Below are positions 48,401 through 60,343 of a stretch of 64,000 nt of DNA, one piece after another. How positions within the stretch are numbered: the first letter of the stretch is position 1; every line of letters starts with the position of its first letter. Both the position numbers and the translations under genes were made by a program. Source of the stretch: Zopfochytrium polystomum (taxonomy: Eukaryota; Chytridiomycota; Chytridiomycetes; Chytridiales; Chytridiaceae). The notes under the pieces were generated by a model. It was not told the origin of the DNA, searched no databases, and worked only from the letters and a program-made list of their open reading frames with translations. The stretch spans positions 248,001 through 312,000 of the forward strand of contig JAIVFJ010000009.1 in the NCBI GenBank assembly GCA_025765615.1, in the 5' to 3' direction.

Positions 48401-50030
48401 ATGACCTGCAATTTCTAAGAGGTACTAAGTGGGTCCTTGTAAACTTTACCTCTTCCAAAGCTAAGAAAACGCTCTTTGCCCTTGCTTGAACGTCACTCTC
48501 TGTTTCCTCATCAGTGTTCTTTGCACCATTGCTTGATAAAATGAAATCCAACGTGCGAAGTTGCAATGGAATGAACCTTGACTGCAGGGCTTGGCTTAAA
48601 AATTTCAGAAGCTCTAACCCTGCATTTGTGATGAGATGTAAGTTGCACACGTAAACCTTTCATCCTCACACACCCTCCAACCACCAATCCTTGTCTCTGA
48701 GTTCAGATGAGGAAACTGTGTTCAAGAACTCCAACTGAGCTGCAAGCAGGCCGCAGAATTCTTGCAAGATAAACTGATTTGCCTCTGCAGCCTGAGTCGT
48801 CTCAGGGTTCACAGTTGAAAAGAATGCATGGCAAAGACATTGTGTCACTGTTATGTGACAGCGAAATAGGTTGTGCAATTTCAATGACAAGCGAGGGTTC
48901 GGCGTTGACTTCACAGCTTGCAGCTCAGTCTCCATGTCTGCAAAGAGGTTCTTCATCAAATCAAGCCCGAAGCGTGCTCGATCTCTCCATATTTTGGAAA
49001 AACGTCTCAAACTATCTCGGATAATTCGTGACAGATTTTTGGGCAGACTAGGGTCTATGTGCCATCCAACAAGAACTGCAATCAAATCCTGCGCAGATCT
49101 TGAGTTTAAAAGGAATGCAAGCGGTAAATAGTTGACCTTAAACGCCATCTTGAATGGCTCAGAGTATCTATCGTAAATGATGGATAGAATATCAAGAACT
49201 TTGGGGAGATACTCTGGCCCCTCCATTGTATCAAGAAAGACCTGCGTGTCCTGCAGTATCTTTGCAATCATGTTGTGCGACCACAATGGATTTGAGGGGT
49301 ATGGAACTACAGATGCTTCTAGGACCTTTTCTTTGGTAAGTTTGAATAAATTCAATTCAAATCTCACCTCTTTCAAAACAACTAGCCATGACATTTTAAG
49401 TTCCCGCTCGTGCTCACCAGATGCTATTTGATTCAATGAAAGTAATCTTTCAAAAACATAGCCATAAAAGGGACCTGGTTCTGACTGAAATGCCAGACCA
49501 ATTGCAGCAACGGCATGTGTGAAAGACTGCTTTAGCGCTGTTACCATTCTAACAAAATATGCAGAAATTAGTGTAGGCCCGAGGCGAGATACACTTGGTT
49601 GTGGATTTACCTCACTTCTGAGAGTAAAGCCTCAATGACACCTTGTTCGGACCGAAAAAGATACTCAATGTTTCTTGGATCTGCCAGTTCCGACCCAGTC
49701 GGCGCATTGTTAACGAGCAGCGTGAACTGCGAAGCAATTGCAATCCGTTTCGCAGAATCCTCTTCCGTCAGTCGACGTTCGAGAAGTTGTGCAGCTGTCG
49801 TTACACGACCTGAAGAATCTGTTTGAATATTTAGTCTGAAGTTCCATGATCAAACGAATGGAACCTCTTTGGGAATACTGAGGATGGCTGACAGCCCGGG
49901 AACCTTGCTGACCTCTGGCATGACCGTGGCCACCACGACCGATCTGCTGCTGATGAGGGTGATGGCTCTGAATGCGACCACGGCCACCACCGGCGACTGA
50001 TCCACCATGCCCATTCTGTTCGTAAGCCAT
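39462..50030 (-). CDS. SMG1: SMG1 protein kinase (PIKK, nonsense-mediated decay)
   Basis: PIKK that phosphorylates UPF1 during nonsense-mediated mRNA decay. From ATG 50030 the protein begins with a Gly/His/Gln/Arg-rich tail (MAYEQNGHGGSVAGGGRG). A long HEAT/helical array and FAT domain follow to about 44.3 kb. The kinase domain (about 44.2-43.2 kb) has FGDRFGMLQWVEKATPLFAL, LGDRHLDNILVD and VVHIDYNVCFDKG; that last motif with its PFRLTRNLVQALGV extension is the SMG1 form. Catalytic D and the DFG-equivalent D are intact. About 1,000 residues of helical insertion separate the kinase from the FATC, as known in SMG1, and the FATC ends LAKMYEGWMAWV before TGA. About 15 short introns. Convergent with the NACHT/WD40 gene. 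Confidence 0.93.
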
Positions 50031-50496
50031 GGAACGTTCGATGATTCAGGGTGAAGCCAACCCGTCTTGAGACGATCGTTGATCGTCGATCGTTGGGTGG
50101 GAAGGGCTTTTATTTGGACAAGTCAAGGACAAAGAAGAAAAAGCTGCGGGGTCCGCCCACACCTGAAGACCTGGCTTCTTCAACGTGGGCGCTAAACAAG
50201 CTTGTCTGGACGGTCTCGTTGCAGGTGTTTACCGAGCCACCGCTCCAACTGCTTTGTCCCATCCCCTCCTGCTCTCTCTGGGCTTTTCCTCCTCTATCTC
50301 ATGGCGAAGCGGCATCACCGCCGTCCCCGCCGCACGAGTGTGGGGTCGCCTTGAAGCATCTTCTGGACGGAAGGAGAAGAGGCGTACCGCTTCCGCGAAC
50401 AACCTTACGCCTTCCATCGTTCCGTCGCTTGCATGAAACCCGCCTTCCGTTCGATGGTCCAAGCTACACACTCCCCATCCGAATGAAAAACAAAAG

Positions 50497-50838
50497 ACTC
50501 CGAAAATGGTGTTCAGGTAAAGAAACTTGGCCGTGGAGTCTTCGATGGTGTTATTGATAAAGCAACTTTCGATGCGTTTCTTTCAGGTATACCTCCAACT
50601 TTATTTCGACAATTTATTCAATCTTGATTGAACGGTAACAGGGTCGTCAGATGAGGATCCTCCTCAGACGCAGTCTAGTAAGCTCAAGACCGAACTTCAT
50701 AACACATGGTCGCAACCTTACTTTCGACGCGCCTTATTTGCGGCTAGAGGTATAGATGTCATGGTGTCGCTCATGCAATTGAGCTCAACTGAGGTGTCAA
50801 TTGGCTCATCTTCGTCGACAACACTGCTTCCGCTTTGA
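50497..50838 (+). CDS. Unrecognised short coding segment, 3' two exons
   Basis: Function not recognised. After a possible acceptor ending AACAAAAG, the frame reads NGVQVKKLGRGVFDGVIDKA and TFDAFLS. An intron from GTATACC to GTAACAG (50583-50641) then joins in frame to GSSDEDPPQTQSSKL, ELHNTWSQPYFRRALFAARG, IDVMVSLMQLSS and a Ser-rich end TTLLPL before TGA. Composition is protein-like and the splice is clean. The upstream exons could not be fixed: one option is the frame through RRLHETRLPFD near 50.45 kb, joined by a 37-nt intron. The segment is divergent from SMG1, with about 470 bp between. Confidence 0.35.
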
Positions 50839-53547
50839 AATAGCGAGTGCCCCTGCGACAACCAGGGGCGTCAGTGCCAGTCATGTTGTCCCTAGGGTAC
50901 GGAGACCCTGTGGATAGCCTTGATCACTCAAAGGTCAGATTGAGGGGACTAGTTGGGTCTGTTTGCTCCAGTTTCTTACAGACTAACAGTATCAATATCA
51001 CTACTACAAAGGTTGAGCTCCTGAAGGGCTGTGACTTCTCAAGGGACTCATGCAAGTTGCAATAAACTAAACTGCCACTGCGACCTCCAACACTGAGCCA
51101 TATGTGAAGCGTGCTTCTTTTGGGGCAGAGTTTGATGTCAACTTAAAGAAATATTATATTTGAATAAATCAAAGCGCAAATATTTTATGCCACACTTCTT
51201 AAGCAGCGGAAAAGGAGATCTTAGACCACAGATTCTTTTGGTTGTTTGCAATCAAAAATACAAGGCTGGATTTGGACAGCTGGACGCATGGCTTTCTTCA
51301 GTATCTGGGAAATCAGAAGATATTTGTTCAACTGAGAGTTTTGTGACACAAGTCCTCACATTTGGGAGATCTATGCAGAGACTTCACACTTGCTCAAATC
51401 AGCTTGATGCCAGACCCCTCAAGCTTCGTTTTGTGGCCAGCCAGAGGTGTTGATTTGCCAGTTGCTTTTTTCAATAAAACAGAAAAATGTGGGCCACCAG
51501 ACAGTTCCCTTTTTTATTCAAAATCAGACAATTTGCCCTGCCGCCTAATTCTCTCTTGTCTTCAGTTGCATCTGTTCATCCTTCCCAGTCACGAAAAGTC
51601 ATCTTTGCAAGGGGGCGTTGCAACGACAGAGGCGTGCTTGCAGCAGTGGTGAAAAGGTTGGACGAGACTGAAGACTGGGGGCAGCACTGATTGAGTGATG
51701 GATGATTGAGTGATGTGCAAGTGAGCGACAGACAATCAAGTGAAAGGCGATCAGCGATTTACATGCGATCAAGGGACGAGTGTTGGCAATGACAACAGGC
51801 ACAATCAGGGTTGAGTGTCCTGTTTGTCACAGAGGGTTTTGAGGGCATTGCCAAAGGTGGGTGGACAGGTCCCAGTCGCCGATTGCGATGAAAAGGAGTC
51901 CAGCGGTGGATGGGCCAAGCCAAGTTGGAACCAAGTGTGGTACGACTTTTTTGCTTGGTTTTTCAATGTTTCTACTTTATTCACCCCCACTCATTGGGTT
52001 GTCTTTTTCCCTCAGATTGCCGTCAACAAAACGATTCTTCATGGGCTACTTGGTGTGAGTTTGCACACATTACCTACACCTTTTAAGATCCTCTGACTTG
52101 CCTGCAAGAGTAAAGATGAGTTAATATGGCATTTGGACTGGTCCCAGTGTTATCTACACTTCTCTCATTCTTTGACACTGTGCAAGTGCTTAGAGGTGGT
52201 TTCGATCCCAAGTCTGGGAGACAACATCAGTGTGCTTCACTCTAGCAATTTGATAGGATGAATTACAGGAGCTTGACAGGGAGGCTGACTTACTTTTTGC
52301 ACACATAACTCCATGGAAGTTCTGGCCAAATCAGCGTGATGCAATAACGATGTCATGCCTGCCTCCTGACTCCTCAAAGTCTAAACTCTATCTCTCAGAG
52401 CTAAAAGGCTGTCACCAAAGTGATTCCTGAGACCACCTGTAGTATAAAAGGGGGAGCCCCAGCAGCTCCAGAGAAGTGTCATCCCAGATCCTGATCACAT
52501 CTGCCTGCTGTCTCGCTACCCTCAAAGTGCAACAAACAAAAATCATAATTGTTATCTGAGTCACCAAACCCTCTACATTGACCTGTGAAGCTCTTCAAGT
52601 TCTACCTCTGGAGGTATCCTACCTCTGGTCAATACCTCCTTTGTATATGGCGCGCTTTGCTCTTACAAGCAAAGGGTGTTCTGCACTCTAAACAAAACCA
52701 ATCTGTCTGAGAGCACTGGCTCTCCATCTACTTTGGCAACAAAGGGCACTTCGCTCTTAACAAGAAAAGGGCTCACACTCTAAACAAGCTTTCCCACTCC
52801 ACACTGACTCAAGTCTGTTGGTGCCCTTTCGACATGCCAGGCGCAATCACCAACACTTGGGGCGTCTGGCTTGATGCATCATCCAGTGTTAACAGTTTAC
52901 TCTGAGTGAGTGAGTGGAAGGAGTGAATGAAGTGGAGATGTGTGTTTGTGGGTGGTCCTTCTCCCCAACTTGGAGAGAAAGAGAAAAACTCTGTTATGAA
53001 TAATTGATACATAAGATGATATGCATGCTATAATAGTTGCTATGGAAGCGTGACCAGCACAGGGTAAAAACCTCTCCTATATTATCTGCTTGAGCAGAGG
53101 AGGAGGAAAACTGTTACCACCAGGTTTCCGTTCCACTCAATACTTGAAGTATTTGTCAAAAGTGCGAGCCAGCGCCCAGGTCTGCATTGGCGGTGGCTTC
53201 CTCTCCCATGGGCATTGTGAGAACGATAACTGACAGTTACAATAGGTTTGGGTCTTTCTTGTGCCTCTTGCTGCTAACCAGTCAGTTCCACCAAACATTC
53301 AGAATCTCTTGAACTGCCAGTTGTGCAACTGGTAAGTCACGCATTGAGGTGCATGAGCAGATCAGAGAAGTGAGGAAGCAGAACGACAAACTGAGTTGCA
53401 AACAGTAACATTTGTCATTTGTACTCAGAAGCTGGTACAGCGCCAGGTTTTCTGATATTGAAGGAGTTGGCCGCTTTTGCCAAAATGGTAGATCAAGCAA
53501 TTATTTTGATAACATTCCCATTTTCGAAAAAAAAAAAACCTCAGCCT
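50839..53547. other. Gene-poor region, possible mobile-element relic
   Basis: No coherent coding sequence on either strand over 2.7 kb; ORFs are short and unrelated to known families. A TATA box (TATAAAAGGG) at 52443 is followed by about 110 bp ending in a CAACAAACAAAAATC stretch. Simple GAGT and GTGT repeats lie near 52.9 kb. The region is AT-richer than its neighbours. Degenerate LTR-like sequence is one reading; plain intergenic DNA is the other. Confidence 0.35.
52443..52452 (+). promoter_or_regulatory. TATA box without an assigned gene
   Basis: TATAAAAGGG with a GC-rich flank (GGAGCCCCAGCAGC) 3' of it. No coding region follows in the next kilobase, so it could drive a non-coding RNA or be the promoter part of a solo LTR. 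Confidence 0.35.
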
Positions 53548-56500
53548 CTAGCACCGCATTGACATTCCCAAAGCAGATAAAGCTGCTTCAAGTTGGATCC
53601 AGGTTTCATCCTTTAACCTAAGAGGAAGTATTGGCTTGCCCAAAATTATAGGACGGGACCCTGTACCCTGACTGGAGAAAGACAATGACTGTCCAACTTC
53701 CCTTCTTGCCACCAAGACGCCCCACGGCGTCCATCCACCAGGTCCAACCCCATTGGGATTGCACTGTCCAACGGTGCACAACATCTGCAATACTGTCAAC
53801 AATAGCCTCACTGTGATGCCTGCACTGAGGAGGCAGTCGTAAAATCCCCTTCCTCGACGGTGCTCAGTCTCGGCATTGCGCCAGGTTGCCACAAAAAGCA
53901 AGTTTTCTCCTATTTGAACGTCACGGAGAAAGCAAAGCAAGGAACCAATGTTTGCTTGGGTGTTGCCAAGGCCATGAAGTAGCTGCCACATCTGATAAGT
54001 CGTCTCAGACAGCGAAAAGCCTTGGATGGTTCGATTGTCTCGCTGTGGAGGTGCACAGACAGCATCCCGCATGAGTGCAATACTATAAGCTGTCGCACCA
54101 CTGTCGTCTTTGCTAACCAAGCATGATGATGATATCCGTACCATGCTTGTAACAAGGGTTCCGACTTGGGCTTGATCGAGATCAACACGTAGCGAATTAC
54201 ACAGCATCATGATAGGTTTCCGATTTCGGGAATCAGACAGGGCTGCTAAAGCTGGGATGCTGCTCATATACTCCTATGTGCATCACAGTCAAGGCGAACC
54301 AGAATTGGCCAACCAATCATGTCCATTTCAAAGAATAGAGGAATGTGCTGGTTGAACACACATGAAAGTCTTACAGTATCAAGTAAAACAAACAAAAAGA
54401 TAGCTGACCTGTGCTGAGTGGATGTCACTATTCCAGCAGACAATATGCAAAGGATTCAGAATTCCTTCGGTCCATTCCTTTTGAGGATCAAGTCCATCTT
54501 GCAAAACTGAAGCGCACACATCAGGATCAATGAAGCTTATCATTCGACTTAATGGCCGCTTTGAACTGTCGCTTCTGAGTCCACCGGCTGCAATGGCTGT
54601 TGTAATAACGACACTATTACCTATGGCTGTTGGTGCTGCAGTACTGTCCTTTACATCGCACTTTCTTCCAAGCCTTTGGAAAATGGTACGCCGCTGAGAC
54701 TCGCTTGTGTGGTATGCTGTATTTGACTGCTTCTCTGATTTTTCTGGCGAGTGTGACTGTGAAGACAGGGGAGAGGAAGATTCATCTGTGCTGTGGCCAG
54801 ATGAGCGCTCGACGTTGGGTGAAGTAGTCAGAAGATTTCGTGACTTCCACTCAAGGCGCCATTTGTGGCCACCAGCAGGAGTCTGTATTCGAGCCTCCCC
54901 ACATGGACTGGCTGAGTATCTATTGTGGTGCTCTAGTACAGTCTTTTGGCTGGGGCTCTGATTAGAACTGAGTGGCCCAAGCCTGCTGCTGATGCCATCA
55001 CTTCCATTAGCTCTATATAAAGCAGGATGTGTTGCATCCAAATGTCTGGGAGAATCAGCTTGTCCCAGAGCTGATGGTGAGACATTTTTCCTGGTTGACA
55101 CACTTGTGTGTGATGATTGGGGTGTTTTTTGTTGGTTGGCTTTGTTGTCAATTCCAACCTCTCGGGCTCGAACTGGAGCTCTTTCCTGGATCTCCAAAAC
55201 TCCCTTTGACGACACTTCAGCCCTGTGCGTCTCCTTTATCGTTGGAACTGATATCAAATCTGATAAGTGAGGCTGAGGAGAGGACGATAAGGGATTTGCT
55301 GACAGGGAGGTGTGCGGGTTGCTGACACGACGTTTTTTTAGATCAGGTTGGCGAGTTGATGTCTCAGAATCGGCAATACGCTTGAGCTCAATGCTTGTGT
55401 GACGTGCATCACCTGACGAACCCGACCAGACCCCACTTTCACTTCTGTCTAACGACTTAGAAGTTTTCGCATAGACATCTGTGCTTCCAGCAGAAGTCCC
55501 ATTTTTTTCGTGGTCCAATCTCAGCATGGCAACGGTGTTCGACCCTGGCCTGGTGCGAACACTTGATCTCGACTCTTTGGGCTTTTCAGGTCCAGCATCA
55601 GCTGCAAGGGGTCGGCAAACTGATGGTGGAGAGTTGGTCTTGTCCAACAAACCAGTATTATTGGTCTCTGTCGGCTTTATTGGTTGTGTTTCCTTGAATT
55701 GTCTGGCAAGGTTGTTCAAGGGTTCTGAATCAAGCATAGAGCAGATAATCGGCAGCTCTTCAGCGATATCTCGGACTGATTGCCCTCTTGAATCTTTGAC
55801 ACCTAAAGCTTTTGCTCCAGTACCACTTGGATGCTGAAGCATTGTTGCTAAAATGATAATTCCAAGATTGTTTTCTCCTTTTCGTGATAACTCGCAGCAA
55901 ATGGTAGCCATGGTGTGCACAGGGGTCTGACCCATGAACTGACTGGCGGCTGCAATCCGCTCCAGCGAAGTGGGTAACGTTACAGAATGTACATCGTTTG
56001 GGTCACTCTCAGAATGTGGGTCAAATCCAGAGCAGTCTTGAAGGGTGAGGGGAACGTCCAGGCGTGCTGAGCTGCTTTGTAAGATGTTTACCACAGAGAT
56101 CAAGTCACGGCGAAGAAGGCAGTGTGATATGTATGAGAGGCTGTAGCACCGATGGGGGAACGGATGAAAGTGGTGCTTGCAGGTGGTTGCTGATAGTTTA
56201 AAGTTGATGTCAGCAACAGATGTGGGGGCTAAGAAAGTGGCTGCCTGGGAAGAGTCAATCCATCCCCTAGCGTACAGTTCTGGCAGTGCGTGAGGGATGA
56301 TTTTGACCAAACTAGGTTCCTCCACGATCAACTTGAAGTCCAGAATTCGCAATAGTCGGCGAACATCATTTTCAGAAAACCCTGGGGAAGGCTCCTGTTT
56401 GCTGGAATTGCTGCTGAACGGATCAGGACAGGGAAAATAGGAGAAGCAAAATAACAGCCAATGGGCCAAAATGATTGGTGAAAACGCCCTGCACACACTA

Positions 56501-58911
56501 CTCAATTTGTTTGAGGTGGATAGTTTGAATGCAATGTAGACCGCACAGTCAACACGGTGGAAGAGGAGAGCACAATCAATTGGTGTAAGCTCAAATGAAG
56601 TGGAAGAAGTAGGTACAGTCTCGCCAGATACTCCTTGTAGACGATTCAAATGCGTTGCAGAGAAAGTTGCTGATGCAGAGGCTTGAAGACCCCAATCCCA
56701 GTCAGGTGCATCATCAAACAAAAACATAACTGTATCAACATCCCTAGCTGCTGCAACATGCTGTAATCCAAGTTGAATCCACGAGAATTCAGAAAGCAAC
56801 GAAGGTAACTGGTTGCACTCGCTTGCGTTGCGAAGATAATCGCTCTCCCATTTGCTGGCCCACGCCTGAACGAGGCTATCTTCAATAGAGAACAGTCCAA
56901 ATCCAACATCCTTGGTATAGCGAATAAGTTCACTGCAAAGAGGGATCAGACCACTTGTAACTGTTTGGAGAATCGCCCATGGGCAAATTCGACCTTTGCT
57001 TGACTGTTCATTATTGAAGAAAACAGATTCTTCCAGAGAAGCACCTTGATGTCTGAGAAAACTGCAGAGTTTCGCATTTCCAGACCGGATGGCCAGCAAC
57101 AGGGGAGGGATTCCTATTTCACCCACGTAGGTGACAGAGGCAGGATGAGAGCACACCAAATAGTCGAGGACATCCCAAATGGCCAAGTCTGCTGTTTCCT
57201 TGCTTCCAAAAAAGGTTGCAGTTGAGTGAACCATCAAACCTTTTTGTGCAATTATATTTAAGAGACCATCGACCTTCCCACCAGGGCAAAGCAACTGCGA
57301 ACTAAGGATGGTTTGCTCCTCTTGGCAGCAAGCACGTAGTACTACTAAGAGGGTTTCATTGCTGGTGCTTGGAGCTTTAACTACTCGCAGTATGCAGGCA
57401 GATAATTCCTGCGCGAGAGCCAGTGACTTTGACCGGGTCGCTGCTCCAGACCTTACAGCTAACCACTCTTGCACAGAGGAATCTGCAATTAGTCCTGCGA
57501 GGTTGGCACAGGAAGTGTCTCGAGCAACAATCATATCGAATACATTTCCTGGTATAGGGCTCAGGTTGGCAGAAGTTCCACCATCTGCCATACTTTTCAA
57601 AGATATTGGCTGTGAAATGCTTCGTTGAAATGCTTCGTCAGAACTCTGATCAAGAATATCCAGAATCTTGACAGCCAGCTCTGGATAATGCGAAATGTAA
57701 ATATGAGCAAGGGTGACAACTGTCCAATCTTGGCTCAACGTTTGCACTGCTGTTGGCTGGCTTGCTGAACCAAGTAGAAGAGCAGGCGCAAACTGTGACG
57801 GAATGATAACTCGAAATGTAAAATTTGGTTCACAACTTGCAATCCATCGAATGGATGAGATCCTCTGTGGCGAGAAAGGCAAGGCCAGGGCGGCATATAG
57901 TGCATTGCCTGTTGGAGGTGCTGAGTCAACTCCAGGTGCGAGACGTTGTGCCAACTCCAGACGCAAAATCTCAAAAAGTGGGCAACCAACATCAATATCC
58001 AAATCAAGGTTATTCATTTCTGTGAAGACAGCTGATGTTTTGCTGTGAATAAGGCATGAGCCCACTAATGTTGTGACGAAGTAGCCGAGACTTGGATTTG
58101 GTTGGGTGGCTGGGTTTGTTAGTGGGGAATGGACGATTGGGGCGTTTGGATTATTCGAAGTGTCAAAGAAAACCATGTCCCCCAGTGTAAGATGCGGTAT
58201 GAAACGAATTCCAGAAAAAGCCTCAGAAAGTAACGTTCTTCGAGTTTCAGGACCTTCAAAGCTTCGGCCAGCAGGCAGAATGAATCGCATTCGCAGGACC
58301 TGAACTGGTATCCTCACTTCTTGCATTGATTTATTGGATATGCAGATAAGAGCAGTAGCCTCAACAATCTTGATCAGGCTATCACGATTTAGTGGTACAG
58401 CTGTATGAGATAGCTTTTCTAGTGTGCTGCATTGTGATATGGTGGTGAGGGCGGCTGAGTCAATCAAAGGACAACCGTCCAGGCTGAGGGTCCGTATAAC
58501 TGGGCAGCTTTGAAGGATGGTGGCGAGATCAGAAGTTCCCAAAGAAGAGCACCACGAAAGGTCAAGGTTCTCGAGGGCTGAGAAACAGGGCATAGTGGTT
58601 TTGAAATACTCAAAGCTATTGAATGAAACAAGGGAGGGTAGCAGATTGGGTGAGTGAGGACCTTTCAGGCAAAGGGATTTCATTGATAATGCTGCTTGGC
58701 TCAGCGAGTGAGCGTCCAGGCAAAGAGCAATCGGGTCGTCCATATTGAAAGAAGTCAGAGCAAAAGCCTGAAGATTGCCAGCATCTTGCAGCTGTGGGCT
58801 GCTCGTTGGAGAGGTGCATGTGGTTTGAAGTGATCTCGAACGAGGTTGCGGGTGTAATTCGTCAGGACTAGGCGAGTCTATATCGGCGTCCGAATGAGCT
58901 CGCTTCTCCAT
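53548..58911 (-). CDS. Large LRR plus ankyrin-repeat protein
   Basis: Not recognised as a named family; probably a protein-interaction scaffold. Residues about 90-180 contain LRRs of the cysteine-containing kind (LENLDLSWCSSLGTSDLATI and RTLSLDGCPLIDSAALTTI). The middle has ankyrin-like units (GIPPLLLAIRSGNAKLCSFL; TPIDCALLFHRVDCAVYIA; TPVHTMATICCELSRKG). A disordered Ser/Pro/Arg-rich section of about 350 residues follows, then another ankyrin-like start, NPLHIVCWNSDIHSAQ. One intron (about 54268-54411) joins SAQ to EYMSSIPALAALSDSRNRKP and a conserved-looking C-terminal domain ending GMSMRC. The start used is the ATG at 58911 (MEKRAHSDADIDS). The frame is open further 5', and a GTAAGC donor near 59030 suggests an additional short first exon, possibly from an ATG near 59092. 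Confidence 0.75.
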
Positions 58912-59125
58912 CTCATACAACTGAATGAATTCTCCAGAACGAGCCTTCAAGGTGCTGGGCCTTGTCAGCGGGACTGATATATTTCGATTGACCTCCGCAC
59001 AATCCCGTGGATGGGTTCGCCAGCTTACCTCTTTCAAAACTCCTCGACGGTGATTTGAATCCTGTGATGTGATCGCAGTCGTTTACTCATGCAAGATTTC
59101 GTTGGGATCGTCCAAAAAGTAAGCG

Positions 59126-59314
59126 CTAACTTCTGGCGAAACCCATGAAACGCTTCAACTGGAAGATCTTGAATGGGCGTTGATCTCTCCGAATTTTTTT
59201 TGACAAGGACGCCTTCACTCGGTCGAAAAGACTGTCGTTCGTTTCCAAGCAGACCCAGAAATCAAGCAGTTCTTTTTTCTCTTCTTCACTGCAGAACGGG
59301 GTTTTGCAAGTCAA
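59126..59314 (-). CDS. Small cysteine/lysine-rich ORF, doubtful
   Basis: Encodes 62 residues beginning MTCKTPFCSEEEKKELLDFW. It is charged and helical-looking, unlike a random shadow, and lies just upstream of the LRR/ankyrin gene on the same strand. Downstream another frame reads EVSAYFLDDPNEILHE. It may be a small gene, a 5' exon of the neighbour, or chance. No family recognised. Confidence 0.2.
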   Translation of the reverse strand: MTCKTPFCSEEEKKELLDFWVCLETNDSLFDRVKASLSKKIRRDQRPFKIFQLKRFMGFARS

Positions 59315-59603
59315 CCAACCGCCTCATCAAACTGCTACCGCGGTGTAAATCGGCTAGATCACTCCCTGGTGTGGAGGACGATTGGCTTTTGCTTGACCGA
59401 GTTGTCGTGTGGGACTCTCACGTGCGGTCAAGCGTTGACAAGTCAGACTATTTGATCCACTGGGCCCATCCTCGCTGTAGAATAGTTCTGCGGCGTAGCT
59501 CTTCCTGCCTCTTCGGGTTCCGGGTCTTTGCTTGACCACGTGGTCGCGTTGTGGCCTTGCTAGAGCGTCCTTTTGGTGTGAGGCAGCGGCCAATGTCCAG
59601 CTC

Positions 59604-60042
59604 CTAGCGATTGAGGGACGATGGCGGTGTAGGCCGCCGACCGGGCGGCCTCGGCTCGTAAGATGGGTCGTCCGTTAGTGGGCGACCCGTTGTCTGGCCA
59701 GATAAATAATGCCCAGTGCAACCCTCGTCGGCCTCCCAAACAATCTGCTGCCGTAGCCGTTCAAGTCCCTCCCGTCTGCCGTATATAACACCCCGCGCCA
59801 CCCGCAGTACGACTTTGACAACTCTGCGATGAAGGCATCCCGGCATTTTGTCAGCGGTGCTGTTGCGTGGGACTGGACGTGGTTGGCCATATCCTGAATC
59901 GCGCTGTCGACGCCGCAGCCTGTGAGCGATTGCGCACTTCTGCGCGGAACAAGGATCCGGCAGCGCGAACGTATTTACTTTTTAGTGCCAGGGTTCGTCG
60001 CGTCATCCTCCTCACGTTTTCACACGTTTTTTCCGTTGCCAT
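59604..60042 (-). CDS. Small predicted protein, three exons, unknown function
   Basis: Exon 1 from ATG 60042 encodes MATEKTCENVRRMTRRTLAL. A 63-nt intron (GTAAATACG...CTCACAG) joins in phase 1 to SCGVDSAIQDMANHVQSHAT and KCRDAFIAELSKS. A possible 37-nt intron (GTACTGC...ACGGCAG) then joins to REGLERLRQQIVWEADEGC and a Pro-rich tail ending SSLNR. Without the second splice the protein would end LARQRVAH at 59675. The two splices give a helical, charged core of about 110 residues with four cysteines. No family was recognised. It sits between the LRR/ankyrin gene (-) and the SulP transporter (+), and is divergent from the latter. Confidence 0.4.
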
Positions 60043-60343
60043 GATTCCTTCATTGGGAATGTCTTCTTCCCGAAAATGGAAAGAAATCTTGTCCGGCAGT
60101 CGACAAATCCTTTTTCATTATTTTTTTTCTCGATGTAACTCGATGCAGTGACTACAGACCACGGGAACAGCGAGTTTGGTCATCCCCCAAAAAGAGAAAA
60201 GTGGTGAAAACAGGCATTGAACATTGACGTGAGGTAGACAGACTGGCAGACAGACCGCAGCAACAGATAAGAGCGAAAGAGGGGAAGAAACATGAACAAA
60301 ACAAGGAAAAAAACAGCAGCCGAGCTGTATTCCATCTCGGAAA

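Noticed and set aside
52190..52225. GGTTTCGATCCC, resembling a tRNA B box
   Set aside because: No A box, no acceptor stem pairing and an extra T in the loop; not a tRNA.
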